Below, in pieces: positions 55,487 through 63,797 of a DNA stretch of 64,000 bases; within the stretch, counting starts at the first letter, position 1; each line of letters opens with the position of its first letter. A program made the position numbers and the translations under genes. The stretch comes from CAVPDG01 sp963702535 (GTDB lineage: Bacteria > Chloroflexota > Anaerolineae > Anaerolineales > UBA4823), in assembly GCA_963702535.1 (NCBI GenBank), contig CAVPDG010000004.1, positions 186,001 to 250,000 on the forward strand, read 5' to 3'. The notes beneath the pieces were generated by a model. The model had not been told where the DNA came from. It saw only the letters and a list, made by a program, of their open reading frames with translations, and did not search any database.

Positions 55487-57045
55487 GCACTGGCGAGAAG
55501 ATCTTCATCTACGGTCCGCCTGGCTCGGGGAAGAGTGCGGCGGGGAGACATCTGGCAAGCGCACTGGGCTTGCCCTTCTATGATCTGGATGAGGAGATCG
55601 AGGCGCGCAGCCGGGCGACCATCCCCGAGCTGTTCCAGCGCGAGGGCGAGGCTGGCTTCCGGCGGCGGGAGCGCAGGGTGCTGGCGAAATTTCTGGTCGG
55701 AGCCGGGGTGGTGGCGCTGGGCGGCGGCGCGCTGCTCAATCCAAGCAACCGCAGTGACGTTGAAGCCGCCGGGCGGGTGATCTGCCTTTCCGCGGCTGTG
55801 GATGACCTGGTGGAGCGGCTGCTGGCGGACGTGGAAGAGCGCCCGCTGCTGGCGGGCGACCTGCACAGCCGCCTGGCGGAGCTGCTGGAACACCGGGCTG
55901 CTCATTACAAATCCTTTGCGTTGCAGGTGGAGACCAGCGGTCTATCGCCGGATGCAACAGCCTGGGAAGCGCAGGTGCGGCTCGGGATGTTTCACGTGCG
56001 CGGCATGGGCAGCGGCTACGATGTGCGCGTCTTGCCGGGCGGTCTGGAACAAATTGGCGAGATGCTGGCGCAGCGCCACTTGAAAGCACCGGTGGCGCTG
56101 GTTGCCGATGAGCATGTGGCTCCGCTCTATGGCGAAAAAGTTCTCCGCTCGTTGGAGGCTGCCGGATTGGAGAGCCGCCTGGCGCTGATCCCGGCTGGCG
56201 AGCAGCACAAATCGCTCCAGACCGTCGATGCGCTGTGGGAGGCTTTCCTGGATGGCGGGTTGGAGCGCGGCAGCACCGTATTGGCGCTGGGCGGCGGCGT
56301 TACCGGCGACCTGGCAGGCTTCGCCGCCGCGACGTACCTGCGCGGCGTGGCGTGGGTGGCAGCGCCAACCTCGCTGCTGGCGATGGTAGATGCCAGCCTG
56401 GGAGGAAAGACCGGCGCCGACCTGCCGCGTGGGAAGAACCTGGTGGGGGCATTCCACCCGCCGCGCCTGGTGCTGGCTGACCCTTCTGCGCTCGCTAGCC
56501 TGCCAGAAGCTGAGCTGCGCTCCGGGCTGGCGGAGGTGGTGAAGGCGGGAGTGATCGGCGACGAAGCGCTGTTCCGGCTGTGCGCCTCGGGCTGGCAGGC
56601 GGTGATGGGGGCGCTGGATCGGGTCGTGCAGCGCTCGATGGCGGTGAAGGTGCGCCTGATCCAGGAAGACCCGTATGAAAAGGGTCAGCGGGCGGCGCTC
56701 AACCTGGGACACACCATCGGGCATGCGCTGGAGGCGGGCTCTGGTTACAAGCTGCGCCATGGCGAGGCGGTTTCGATCGGAATGGTCGCTGCGGCGCGAA
56801 TGTCGGAGCGCCTGGGGATCGCCCAGCCGGGATTGGCAGAGGAGATCGCCGCAGCCTTGCAGGGTCTGGGCTTGCCGGTGGCGGCGCCTCCCGCAATGGA
56901 TTGGGAGACGATCTTGCACGGGATGCGGGTGGATAAAAAGCGTTCGGGCGGGGCGCTGCGCTTTGCCCTGCCGGTGCACATTGGAAAAGTGCAAGTGGGG
57001 ATCGAAGTACCTGATGTCGATCTGATCCGCAGCGTCCTTTTTTAG
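55483..57045 (+). CDS. aroKB: Fused shikimate kinase/3-dehydroquinate synthase
   Basis: About 520 aa. Residues 1-165: shikimate kinase with P-loop IYGPPGSGKSAAGRHLA, DLDEEIEARS, FRRRERRVL and ALGGGAL. Residues about 175-520: dehydroquinate synthase with LALGGGVTGDLAGFAAATY, TSLLAMVDASLGGKTG and the zinc site NLGHTIGHALEAGSGYKLRHGE. The join is seamless in one frame. TTG at 55483 is the likely start (GAGGAG 7 bases upstream, TTGA overlap with the aroC stop). Two non-consecutive pathway steps share one chain. Confidence 0.94.
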   Translation: MSTGEKIFIYGPPGSGKSAAGRHLASALGLPFYDLDEEIEARSRATIPELFQREGEAGFRRRERRVLAKFLVGAGVVALGGGALLNPSNRSDVEAAGRVICLSAAVDDLVERLLADVEERPLLAGDLHSRLAELLEHRAAHYKSFALQVETSGLSPDATAWEAQVRLGMFHVRGMGSGYDVRVLPGGLEQIGEMLAQRHLKAPVALVADEHVAPLYGEKVLRSLEAAGLESRLALIPAGEQHKSLQTVDALWEAFLDGGLERGSTVLALGGGVTGDLAGFAAATYLRGVAWVAAPTSLLAMVDASLGGKTGADLPRGKNLVGAFHPPRLVLADPSALASLPEAELRSGLAEVVKAGVIGDEALFRLCASGWQAVMGALDRVVQRSMAVKVRLIQEDPYEKGQRAALNLGHTIGHALEAGSGYKLRHGEAVSIGMVAAARMSERLGIAQPGLAEEIAAALQGLGLPVAAPPAMDWETILHGMRVDKKRSGGALRFALPVHIGKVQVGIEVPDVDLIRSVLF

Positions 57046-57053
57046 GAGCTTCT

Positions 57054-57497
57054 ATGCCAGCCATCTTGATCTTACACGGACCGAACTTGAACCTCCTGGG
57101 CTCGCGCGAGACCGATATCTACGGCACGCTCAGCCTGGAAGAGATCGACCGGCGCCTGCACCTGGCGGGCGCGGAGCTGGGCTTGGATGTGCGCAGCTTC
57201 CAATCGAACCAGGAGGGCGACTTGATAGACGCCCTGCATGAAGCCAGGAGCTGGGCTGCGGGCGTGGTGTTCAATCCGGCAGGATATACCCATACCTCGG
57301 TCGCCCTGCGCGATGCGGTGGCAGCCATCCGCCTGCCGGTGGTGGAGGTGCACCTCTCGAACGTCTACGGGCGTGAGGCATTCCGGCATGAATCACTGAT
57401 CGCCCCGGTTTGCGCAGGCACGATCGCCGGCTTTGGCTGGCGCTCTTACTTGTTGGGACTCTCTGCCCTGGCGGGTATCATCCAGGGTGATCGCTGA
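57054..57497 (+). CDS. aroQ: 3-dehydroquinate dehydratase, type II
   Basis: 147 aa. HGPNLNLLGSRETDIYGT (catalytic Tyr), FQSNQEGDLIDALHEA (Asn/Glu/Asp), NPAGYTHTSVALRDA and VEVHLSNVYGREAFRHES (His, Arg). Dodecameric enzyme that makes 3-dehydroshikimate. Last gene of the aro operon, 8 bases after aroKB. The convergent acetyltransferase gene ends 11 bases further. Confidence 0.95.
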   Translation: MPAILILHGPNLNLLGSRETDIYGTLSLEEIDRRLHLAGAELGLDVRSFQSNQEGDLIDALHEARSWAAGVVFNPAGYTHTSVALRDAVAAIRLPVVEVHLSNVYGREAFRHESLIAPVCAGTIAGFGWRSYLLGLSALAGIIQGDR

Positions 57498-57508
57498 CGG
57501 GATTTTTC

Positions 57509-58036
57509 TCAGAGCTTCCTCTCCATCTCGATGGTCGCTGCCGGCGCCAAACCCAGGTTGACCGGGGCAAAGCCGTAGCGCTCATAAATGGGACGTCCCA
57601 GCGGGGTGGCGTGCAGCCACAGGCGACCCGCCGCGCGGCGGCGCATCTCCTCGACGATCATCTCCATCAGGCGGCTGGCGATGCCCCGCCCGCGCCAGGC
57701 AGGCAGGGTGTACATGTTCATCACGTAGCCATCCAGGCCGCTCAGGTTCTCGCCCGTGGGCGGGCGGTAGAAGAGCAGCAATCCGCCGATAGCGATGGTC
57801 TCCTCCTGGCTCTCAGCCAGCCAGGCGAGGTAACTCTCCTTCTTCAGACTCTCTTCAAAATAACGCCGGTTGGCGCTCCATAATGAGGTGAGTCCCGGCT
57901 CCGGCGGCAGCATGCTCACTTCAGCCAGCATTGCCATGCGCAGGGGCAGGTAAGCCTCCAGGTCTTGCACGCCAGCCCGGCGGAAGGTTAGTTGGGGGAG
58001 GGGTTCGGTTGAGGCGTTGTCCATTGAATATCTCAA
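57509..58036 (-). CDS. GNAT acetyltransferase
   Basis: 175 aa. Motif A MYTLPAWRGRGIASRLMEMIVEE and motif B WLHATPLGRPIYERYGFAPV give a complete GNAT domain of unknown substrate. The N-terminal 20 residues (Ser/Glu/Pro rich) may be excess; conserved sequence begins near LTFRRAGVQDL. On the same strand as the XRE/membrane pair, 18 bases after it, so possibly a third gene of that operon. Confidence 0.8.
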   Translation of the reverse strand: MRYSMDNASTEPLPQLTFRRAGVQDLEAYLPLRMAMLAEVSMLPPEPGLTSLWSANRRYFEESLKKESYLAWLAESQEETIAIGGLLLFYRPPTGENLSGLDGYVMNMYTLPAWRGRGIASRLMEMIVEEMRRRAAGRLWLHATPLGRPIYERYGFAPVNLGLAPAATIEMERKL

Positions 58037-58054
58037 AATAAGGAAATCGATCAG

Positions 58055-58257
58055 TCAGCTTTCCTCGTCGGGCTCGAAGATGTCCTCGATGCGCAGCTCA
58101 AACAGGCGACGCTCAGGCGGAAAGCCAGCTCCAGGCTGGGGTCGTACCGCCCGGTCTCGATAGCGTTCACCGTCTGGCGCGAGACGTTAACCCGGGCTGC
58201 CAGGTCTGCCTGCGACCAGTCGCGCCCGGCGCGCAGGAGGCGCAGCTTATTCTTCAT
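58055..58257 (-). CDS. XRE-family HTH regulator, about 67 aa (one frameshift)
   Basis: KNKLRLLRAGRDWSQADLAA, then RVNVSRQTVNAIETGRYDPS and LELAFRL form a standard Cro/CI helix-turn-helix. A break near 58110 is repaired to LFELRIEDIFEPDEES, the usual short acidic tail of this type (often with FxxxIEDIF). The ATG overlaps the stop of the membrane-protein gene. Such compact regulators next to a small membrane protein usually repress their own operon; a matching palindrome covers the promoter at 58727-58766. Confidence 0.8.
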
Positions 58258-58649
58258 TCGTACTTTCTCGATAGGTAGAGTTTCGCAGCCATTGCCATGA
58301 TAACCATGAATAGGGCGATGTACATGCCATCCGGCTGCGGGAAGCCAGCCACGCTGAGCATACCCAGGCTGAGCGTCAGGAGCGTGTGAAGCCGAAGCTG
58401 ATGGCGATGGCTTCCAGCAGGGTCTTCTGCGCCAGCTCATCGAGCTGCCAGGATGGCGCGCAAGTACCCCTACGGCGATGAACAAGCCAGGGATCATGGG
58501 GAGCAACGCTACTAAGTAGGCGCCAGCGTTGAGAGTGCAGGGTTGTTTCCCAGCCAGGATACCGCAGATACGAGCAGGATCAGGTAGATCACAAAAGGGA
58601 CCAGCAGGGGGCGCACCAGCACCCAGCGTTCTTTGGCTCTTTCAATCAT
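58254..58649 (-). CDS. Small four-helix membrane protein partnered with XRE regulator (four frameshifts)
   Basis: About 130 aa after repair. Reconstructed parts in order: VPFVIYLILLVSAVSWLGN, NAGAYLVALLPMIPGLFIAV, ELAQKTLLEAIAISFGF, LLTLSLGMLSVAGFPQPDG and ALFMVIMAMAAKLYLSRKYE. Breaks near 58525, 58462, 58445 and 58385. ATG 58649 follows GGAGG. Resembles small integral membrane proteins of the DUF2178-like kind often encoded beside XRE regulators; function unknown. Confidence 0.6.
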
Positions 58650-58726
58650 ATAGACCTCCGGAATTGGACGGCTTTTGTGCCGCAATCAGCACTTTTTAGG
58701 ATGAAATCGATAGCTCCTCCTGGAAA

Positions 58727-58766
58727 ATTGTAAAGCACGCTTGATATTATGTCAAGTATGCTTTAC
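58727..58766 (-). promoter_or_regulatory. Strong promoter embedded in a long operator palindrome
   Basis: On the minus strand TTGACA (58755-58750), a 17-base spacer and TACAAT (58732-58727). The palindrome GTAAAGCA ... CTTGA (58730-58737, 58740-58744) with TCAAG ... TGCTTTAC (58752-58756, 58759-58766) spans the whole promoter. A regulator bound here would shut the promoter; the XRE protein of this operon is the natural candidate. Confidence 0.8.
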
Positions 58767-59013
58767 ATAAATTAGGAGATAATCTCGCAAAAGCCACAGG
58801 GGTAGTCCACCGGTGTTCTTTCCCCACAAAACGATTGTAGGTCGAATGAGGTACGGATTTCGGGTCGCCCCTAAGATTGCGATGCTACGGATGGTCTGCT
58901 GGTTGGTAAAGGGCTGGGTAAAACTAAAACGACATGTATAATGAAGAGCGGAAGATTATAGGTTTAGACCGCCACTGCTTTTTATTTCCAAATCATAGGA
59001 GGGAAGGGGCAGC
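58767..59013. other. Divergent intergenic region
   Basis: 247 bases between the XRE operon and the symporter gene. TATAAT at 58937-58942 is a good -10 box for the plus strand, without a clear -35. AGGAGG at 58998-59003 is the ribosome binding site of the symporter gene. Nothing else recognised. Confidence 0.4.
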
Positions 59014-60375
59014 ATGCAAACGGCTAAACTCACCATGCGAGTCAAGCTGGCTTACGGCTCGGGCGACCTGGGTTTTGCCCTCACCGACGCCATGATCGGG
59101 GTTTTATACGCCATCTTCCTGACGGACGTGGTCGGGCTGGCGCCAGCCATCGCCGCCGCGGCGATCTTCATCGGGCGCTCTTCGGACTACATCAACGATC
59201 CGATCGTGGGGTACATTACCGATCGCACGCGCTCGCGCTGGGGCAGGCGCAGACCCTACCTGCTCTTCGGAGCGCTCCCCTTTGCCGTCGCGTTTTCGAT
59301 GCTATGGTGGCAACCTCCGCTGGCGGGGCAGGTGGGGCTTGCCGTCTACTATGGACTAGCATACGTCTTCTACGACCTGGCTGCCTCGTTCGTCTACATG
59401 CCCTATTACGCCCTGACCCCTGAGCTGAGCGACGATTACGACGAGCGCACCAGCCTGACCAGCTACCGCATGTTCTATTCGATCGTGGGCAGCATGATCG
59501 CTTTCATCGTCCCATTGGCGGTGATCGGCGTGATGGCGCCGGAGAGCTCCAGCGCCATCTTAGCGGTGGGTGTTGCTATGGCTGTGATCAGCGCGGCGCC
59601 CTTCTTCCTGGTTTTCTTCAGCACGCACGAGCGGGCGGAATTCCAGCAGTTGAAGCCGCCGGGCATCAAGGAGTCGCTGAGGGCGGCGTTCCGCAATAAG
59701 CCCTTCTTGTTCTCGCTGGGCATCTTCCTCTTCTCCTTCGGGGCGCTGGAGATCATGCAGAGCATGCTGCTTTACTTCCTGCGCTACCGCATGAACCTGG
59801 AAGAGCAAAGCGACTTGATCGCCGGCTGCCTTTTCGGCGCAGCGCTGCTCTCGCTGCCCTTCTGGAACTGGCTGTCTGGGCGTTGGGATAAGCGCGTGGC
59901 TTACATGTGCGGCATGCTCTTCTTGGGGCTGGTGATGACCACGATTATCTTCATCCCACCGGCGTGGGGGCTGGCGCCCATCCTGGTCATCGCCGCGCTG
60001 GCGGGCATCGGCTTCGGGGCGGTGCAGGTGCTGCCCTGGTCGATGCTGCCCGATGCCATCGAGTGGGACGAGCTGAAGACGGGCAGCCGGCACGAGGGCA
60101 TGTTCTACAGCCTGGTGACCCTGTTCCGCAAGATGGCGTCTTCGCTGACGATCCCGCTCACCCTGCTGGTGCTGGGCTGGACGGGGTACGCGGCGAACTC
60201 GGCGCAGCAACCGCAGGCTGCCATAACTGGCATCCGGGTGATGATGGGACCTGTGCCCGCAGCTTTGCTGCTGGTCGGCGTGGTTTTCGCCTGGTTCTAC
60301 CCGCTCAACCGCAAGCGCTTCGAAGCAGTGCGGGCAGAATTGGCTCAAAAGCGTGCCCTGCAGGAAGGAGGGTGA
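59014..60375 (+). CDS. MFS transporter, GPH (glycoside-pentoside-hexuronide:cation) symporter family
   Basis: 453 aa, twelve membrane helices. GPH signatures: KLAYGSGDLGFALTDAMIG at the N terminus, DRTRSRWGRRRPYLLFGA after helix 2, MPYYALTPELSDDYDERTSL, and PWSMLPDAIEWDELKTGSRHEG near the C terminus. Members take up melibiose, lactose, xylosides or glucuronides with Na+ or H+. Its stop overlaps the start of the beta-propeller gene, which suggests that the glycan handled by the pair is the same. Confidence 0.92.
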   Translation: MQTAKLTMRVKLAYGSGDLGFALTDAMIGVLYAIFLTDVVGLAPAIAAAAIFIGRSSDYINDPIVGYITDRTRSRWGRRRPYLLFGALPFAVAFSMLWWQPPLAGQVGLAVYYGLAYVFYDLAASFVYMPYYALTPELSDDYDERTSLTSYRMFYSIVGSMIAFIVPLAVIGVMAPESSSAILAVGVAMAVISAAPFFLVFFSTHERAEFQQLKPPGIKESLRAAFRNKPFLFSLGIFLFSFGALEIMQSMLLYFLRYRMNLEEQSDLIAGCLFGAALLSLPFWNWLSGRWDKRVAYMCGMLFLGLVMTTIIFIPPAWGLAPILVIAALAGIGFGAVQVLPWSMLPDAIEWDELKTGSRHEGMFYSLVTLFRKMASSLTIPLTLLVLGWTGYAANSAQQPQAAITGIRVMMGPVPAALLLVGVVFAWFYPLNRKRFEAVRAELAQKRALQEGG

Positions 60376-61586
60376 TGAACAACATCCTGAAATTCTTGCG
60401 CTGGCTGGGGATTCCCGGCGGGCTGCTGTTGATCGGCGTGGGGCTGCGCGTGCGAAGCCCGCTGGTCAGGCTGCCGGCGCTGGTGATGGGGGGCATCGTG
60501 GGCTTGCTAGGCGGGTTGGTGGATATCGGGTCATTCCGCCCCAACCGGGCGTGGCTGAACCCGCGCATCCCGCAGGAAAGCTGGGCGGTGGTGGATGATG
60601 GGCTGCACAACTCGAACACCGACCTGGTATTCTGGCGGGGGGCTTTCTACCTGGTGCACGCTGCCTCGCCATACCACCTGGCGAGCGCCCAATGCCGCCT
60701 GGTGGTGCTGCGCTCGCCGGATGGGCGCCGTTGGGAGCGCCTTGCCATGCTGGACACGGCGCCGCAGGATATCCGCGACCCTAAGCTGGCGGTGATCGGC
60801 GACAGGCTGTTCCTGTACGCCCTGAAGAACGTGGCGCTCAACCCGGAGCCTTATACCACCGTCTACACGTCCAGCGCGGACGGCGTGACGTGGGAGCCGC
60901 TGGTCGAGATCGAGCCGCAAGGCTGGCTCTTCTGGCGACCCAAGAGCAGGGACGGCAAGACCTGGTACACGCCCGCTTACTGGTGGGAGCACGGGCGCTC
61001 GGCGCTGTTTGCTTCGGAAGATGGCATCCATTGGCGCTTCGTGGCGCAGATTTACGCCGGCGGGCGCAACGATGAGACGGATATTGAGTTCCTGCCGGAC
61101 GGGCGCATGATCGCCACGGCGCGCCTGGAGTACAGCGAGAGCCCCTTCGGGCACCCGAGCGGCGCGACCCTGATCGCCACCTCGGACACAAGCTACCAGG
61201 CGTGGGAGAAGATGCTTGAGTTGCGGGTGACGAGGCTGGATGGACCGAACCTGTTCGCCTGGCGGGGGAAGGTGTACGCCGTGGGACGCTTCCAGCCAGA
61301 GGTGCGCGGTCCGCACGCCTGGCAGGGCAGCGCCTTTACCCGCAAGCGCACGGCGCTCTTCGCGGTCAGTGAGCAGGGTCTGATGCACCTCACCGACCTG
61401 CCCAGCTCCGGGGATACCTCCTACGCCGGGGTCGTGGTCAAGGACGATGTGCTGTACACGTGTTATTACACCAGCGACATCCGCCGCGACCCGCCATGGA
61501 TCATCGGCATGCTCGACCCGTCCAGCATCCGCATGGCGCGGGTGCAGATGGAAGCATTGGAAGCGGCTGGAAGAGACGGGAATTAG
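60375..61586 (+). CDS. Membrane-anchored sialidase-like beta-propeller protein
   Basis: 403 aa. Two N-terminal hydrophobic segments (about residues 12-25 and 32-50) anchor it. The rest has about five repeated blade motifs with Asp-box-like elements: SPDGRRWERL, SADGVTWEPL, SRDGKTWYTP and SEDGIHWRFV, as in sialidases and GH43/GH33-like propellers. DPKLAVIGDRLFLY is similar to arabinanase-type domains. No catalytic residues can be assigned. Translationally coupled to the GPH symporter, so a role in glycan recognition or trimming at the membrane is plausible. Confidence 0.75.
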   Translation: MNNILKFLRWLGIPGGLLLIGVGLRVRSPLVRLPALVMGGIVGLLGGLVDIGSFRPNRAWLNPRIPQESWAVVDDGLHNSNTDLVFWRGAFYLVHAASPYHLASAQCRLVVLRSPDGRRWERLAMLDTAPQDIRDPKLAVIGDRLFLYALKNVALNPEPYTTVYTSSADGVTWEPLVEIEPQGWLFWRPKSRDGKTWYTPAYWWEHGRSALFASEDGIHWRFVAQIYAGGRNDETDIEFLPDGRMIATARLEYSESPFGHPSGATLIATSDTSYQAWEKMLELRVTRLDGPNLFAWRGKVYAVGRFQPEVRGPHAWQGSAFTRKRTALFAVSEQGLMHLTDLPSSGDTSYAGVVVKDDVLYTCYYTSDIRRDPPWIIGMLDPSSIRMARVQMEALEAAGRDGN

Positions 61587-61618
61587 AGTTAGCTAAGCAA
61601 AGAGGTTGAAGGGACGCC

Positions 61619-62077
61619 TCATGCCAGGGGGAACAGGATCAGCGTTTGCAGCTCGGCGGGCGGCGTGGTCTGCGGATCGTTGAGGTAGAACTCGTAAGCC
61701 ACGCCGGTGGGCTGGACGCCCTGCGCCGCAATCCAGGCGGATAGGTCGTTGTACGCTGAGGCGACCTCGTTGTAGGGTCCGGTGTAGTGGCAGGCGGCGG
61801 ACTTCCCGGCGGGGAGGAAGCCGGCTTGCAGCTCGCCTTTGCCGGGCAGGGGGCTGAGCACGGGGAAGCCGATCTCCATATCCAGGTTTTGCATGTCCAT
61901 GTTGAAGTAGGCGACGTAGGGGGCGCCGGCGGGCGTTTCGCCCAGCTCGCCCAGGTATTGCATGAGCTTGCCATAGGATTTGCCCAGGACGCGGGGCAGG
62001 TCTTGTACAGAGGCGCGGGTGCGGATGGACAGGCTAGGTTGGGCGACGCGCTCGATGATCTCACACTGGTTGGACAT
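61619..62077 (-). CDS. GyrI-like/AraC effector-binding domain protein
   Basis: 152 aa, one GyrI-like small-molecule-binding domain. Typical stretches: YFNMDMQNLDMEIGFPV, GFLPAGKSAACHYTGPYNEV, and YEFYLNDPQTTPPAELQTLI at the end. Free-standing versions bind cationic or aromatic drugs or act on gyrase-like targets. No DNA-binding domain is attached. GGAGG precedes ATG 62077. Confidence 0.88.
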   Translation of the reverse strand: MSNQCEIIERVAQPSLSIRTRASVQDLPRVLGKSYGKLMQYLGELGETPAGAPYVAYFNMDMQNLDMEIGFPVLSPLPGKGELQAGFLPAGKSAACHYTGPYNEVASAYNDLSAWIAAQGVQPTGVAYEFYLNDPQTTPPAELQTLILFPLA

Positions 62078-62218
62078 AGTATTTGCCTCCTATCGATTAA
62101 TATTTCTTCGTTAAATCGTTACTGTCTGAAAACAATTGCAATCGAATAGGTGTGGATTGTGGCCTGTTGGTAATATTATGTCCCTACATAGCATCCGGAG
62201 GGATTACTGCCCCATCCG

Positions 62219-62898
62219 TCAAGGATGATTTATTCTAAGGCAGGAGACTTTGCCAGCGTGCAGAGCCTGTCCCATGGTGTCGGCGCCTTCAGTCTCGACG
62301 CCCCAGATACGAACCTGCGGCTTGACCGATTTGATGGCAACCATCATCCCGGCAATCAATCCGCCACCACCGATGCTGATGAACACATCGGTCATTTCGG
62401 GCAGGTCTTCGAGGATTTCCAGTCCTAGCGAGCCATTGCCTGCCAACATTGCGGGATGATCGTAGGGATGGAGCGCCGCCATGCCTTGCTGCCGGTACGT
62501 ATGCGCCATTTCAAACGCCTCGGGAAGTCCGGGCGCCAGCTCTACCTGCGCCCCGTAGGATTTCGTTGCCTCTATGTAATTGTTGTGGTGTGTACGCCGG
62601 CATGATGATCAGCGTACTGAATGCCCAAAACCTGCCCGGCGTAAGCCACGGCTTGAGCAAAATTTCCTCCGCTAACTGCAACAGCGCCATTGTCCTTTTG
62701 TGCCTGACTGAAGCTGGAGAACCTGGTTGAAGGCGCCACGTGGTTTGAATGAGCCGTGTCTTCTGAAAGTAGCTCATATTTTATATAAACATTCGTCCCA
62801 AGTTGTTGGCTGAGAGTCTGACTGCGGTAAAGCGGCGTGCGCCGGATATACGAGGCGGTCCGCCTACGGGCATCTTGCACATCCTGGAATGAGAACAT
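62219..62898 (-). pseudogene. Threonine ammonia-lyase-like gene, truncated and frameshifted
   Basis: Fragments in order match a PLP-dependent threonine dehydratase: RRTPLYRSQTLSQQLGTNVY, the PLP Lys in GSFKPRGAFNQ (other frame), SGGNFAQAVAYAG, then MPAYTPQNYIEATKSYGAQV, FISIGGGGLIAGMM and WGVETEGADTM. The frame breaks at least three times (about 62755, 62700 and 62585). The C terminus ends about 100 residues early at 62219, with no homology beyond, so unlike most frameshifted genes here it is also truncated and probably dead. Confidence 0.75.
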
Positions 62899-63072
62899 CC
62901 TGTCACTTCTCCTTGAGCATGGACGAGCACCTACCTTTATTTGGATGAATTATATCTATATTCCGAGGCACTGCCGGAGTGTTTTCGCTTGCGAGTTTGC
63001 TCTATATTATTGCTGTGAAAACGATGCGCTGCTCGTTGACAAAGCCTGCCATTGGTCATATAGTTATGTGCT

Positions 63073-63795
63073 ATGAGCCTCATTCAAGCAGAAAATCTGA
63101 CCAAGGTATACGGTAGTGGCGATACGGCTGTCACCGCGCTCGACCATGTGAACCTGAGCGTGGAGGCGGGCGAGTTCGTGGCGGTGATGGGACCCAGCGG
63201 CTGCGGGAAATCGACGCTGCTGCACCTGCTGGGCGGGCTGGACCGCCCCAGCGAGGGGCGGGTGCTGATCGACGGGCAGCCGATCAACGAGCTCGGCGAC
63301 GACGATCTGACCAGGCTGCGCCGGCGCAAGATCGGCTTCATCTTCCAGTTCTACAACCTGATCCCGGTGATGGACGCCACCGAGAATGCCGCCCTGCCGG
63401 TGACGCTGGATGGCACGAGCCCGGCGAAGGCGATGGCAAAAGCGCGGGATTGGCTGGAGAAGGTGGGGCTGGGCAACCGGTTGAAGAACCGCCCGGACCA
63501 GCTCTCGGGTGGGCAGCAGCAGCGCGTGGCGGTGGCGCGCGCCCTGGTGGCTGAGCCCGCCCTGGTGCTGGCGGACGAGCCGACGGGCAACCTGGATTCG
63601 CACGCTTCGGACGAGATCGCCGCTCTGCTGCGCCAGGTGGCGGACGAGTGGGGCAGGGCGGTGGTGATGGTGACGCACGATGCCCACGTGGCATCCTACG
63701 CCGACCGCATCATCTTCCTCAAGGATGGCTCGATCGTCGAAGAGAAACGACCCGATCCGCCGGGCAACGGCAGGGCGGGTACAGGAGACGGATAG
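63073..63795 (+). CDS. ABC transporter ATP-binding protein (MacB/LolD type)
   Basis: 240 aa. Walker A GPSGCGKSTLL, Q-loop FIFQFYNLIPVMDATEN, signature LSGGQQQRVAVARAL, Walker B ALVLADEPTG and the switch His in VMVTHDAHVASYADR. The Q-loop and LDRPSEG stretch are those of the MacB/LolD exporters that extrude lipoproteins, peptides or drugs. The permease starts 2 bases after the stop. Confidence 0.94.
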   Translation: MSLIQAENLTKVYGSGDTAVTALDHVNLSVEAGEFVAVMGPSGCGKSTLLHLLGGLDRPSEGRVLIDGQPINELGDDDLTRLRRRKIGFIFQFYNLIPVMDATENAALPVTLDGTSPAKAMAKARDWLEKVGLGNRLKNRPDQLSGGQQQRVAVARALVAEPALVLADEPTGNLDSHASDEIAALLRQVADEWGRAVVMVTHDAHVASYADRIIFLKDGSIVEEKRPDPPGNGRAGTGDG

Positions 63796-63797
63796 CC

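Noticed and set aside
62900..63072. Small plus-strand frame of 79 codons before the ABC ATPase gene
   Set aside because: No ribosome binding site, composition unlike a protein, and it overlaps the start of the decayed dehydratase; it is probably non-coding.
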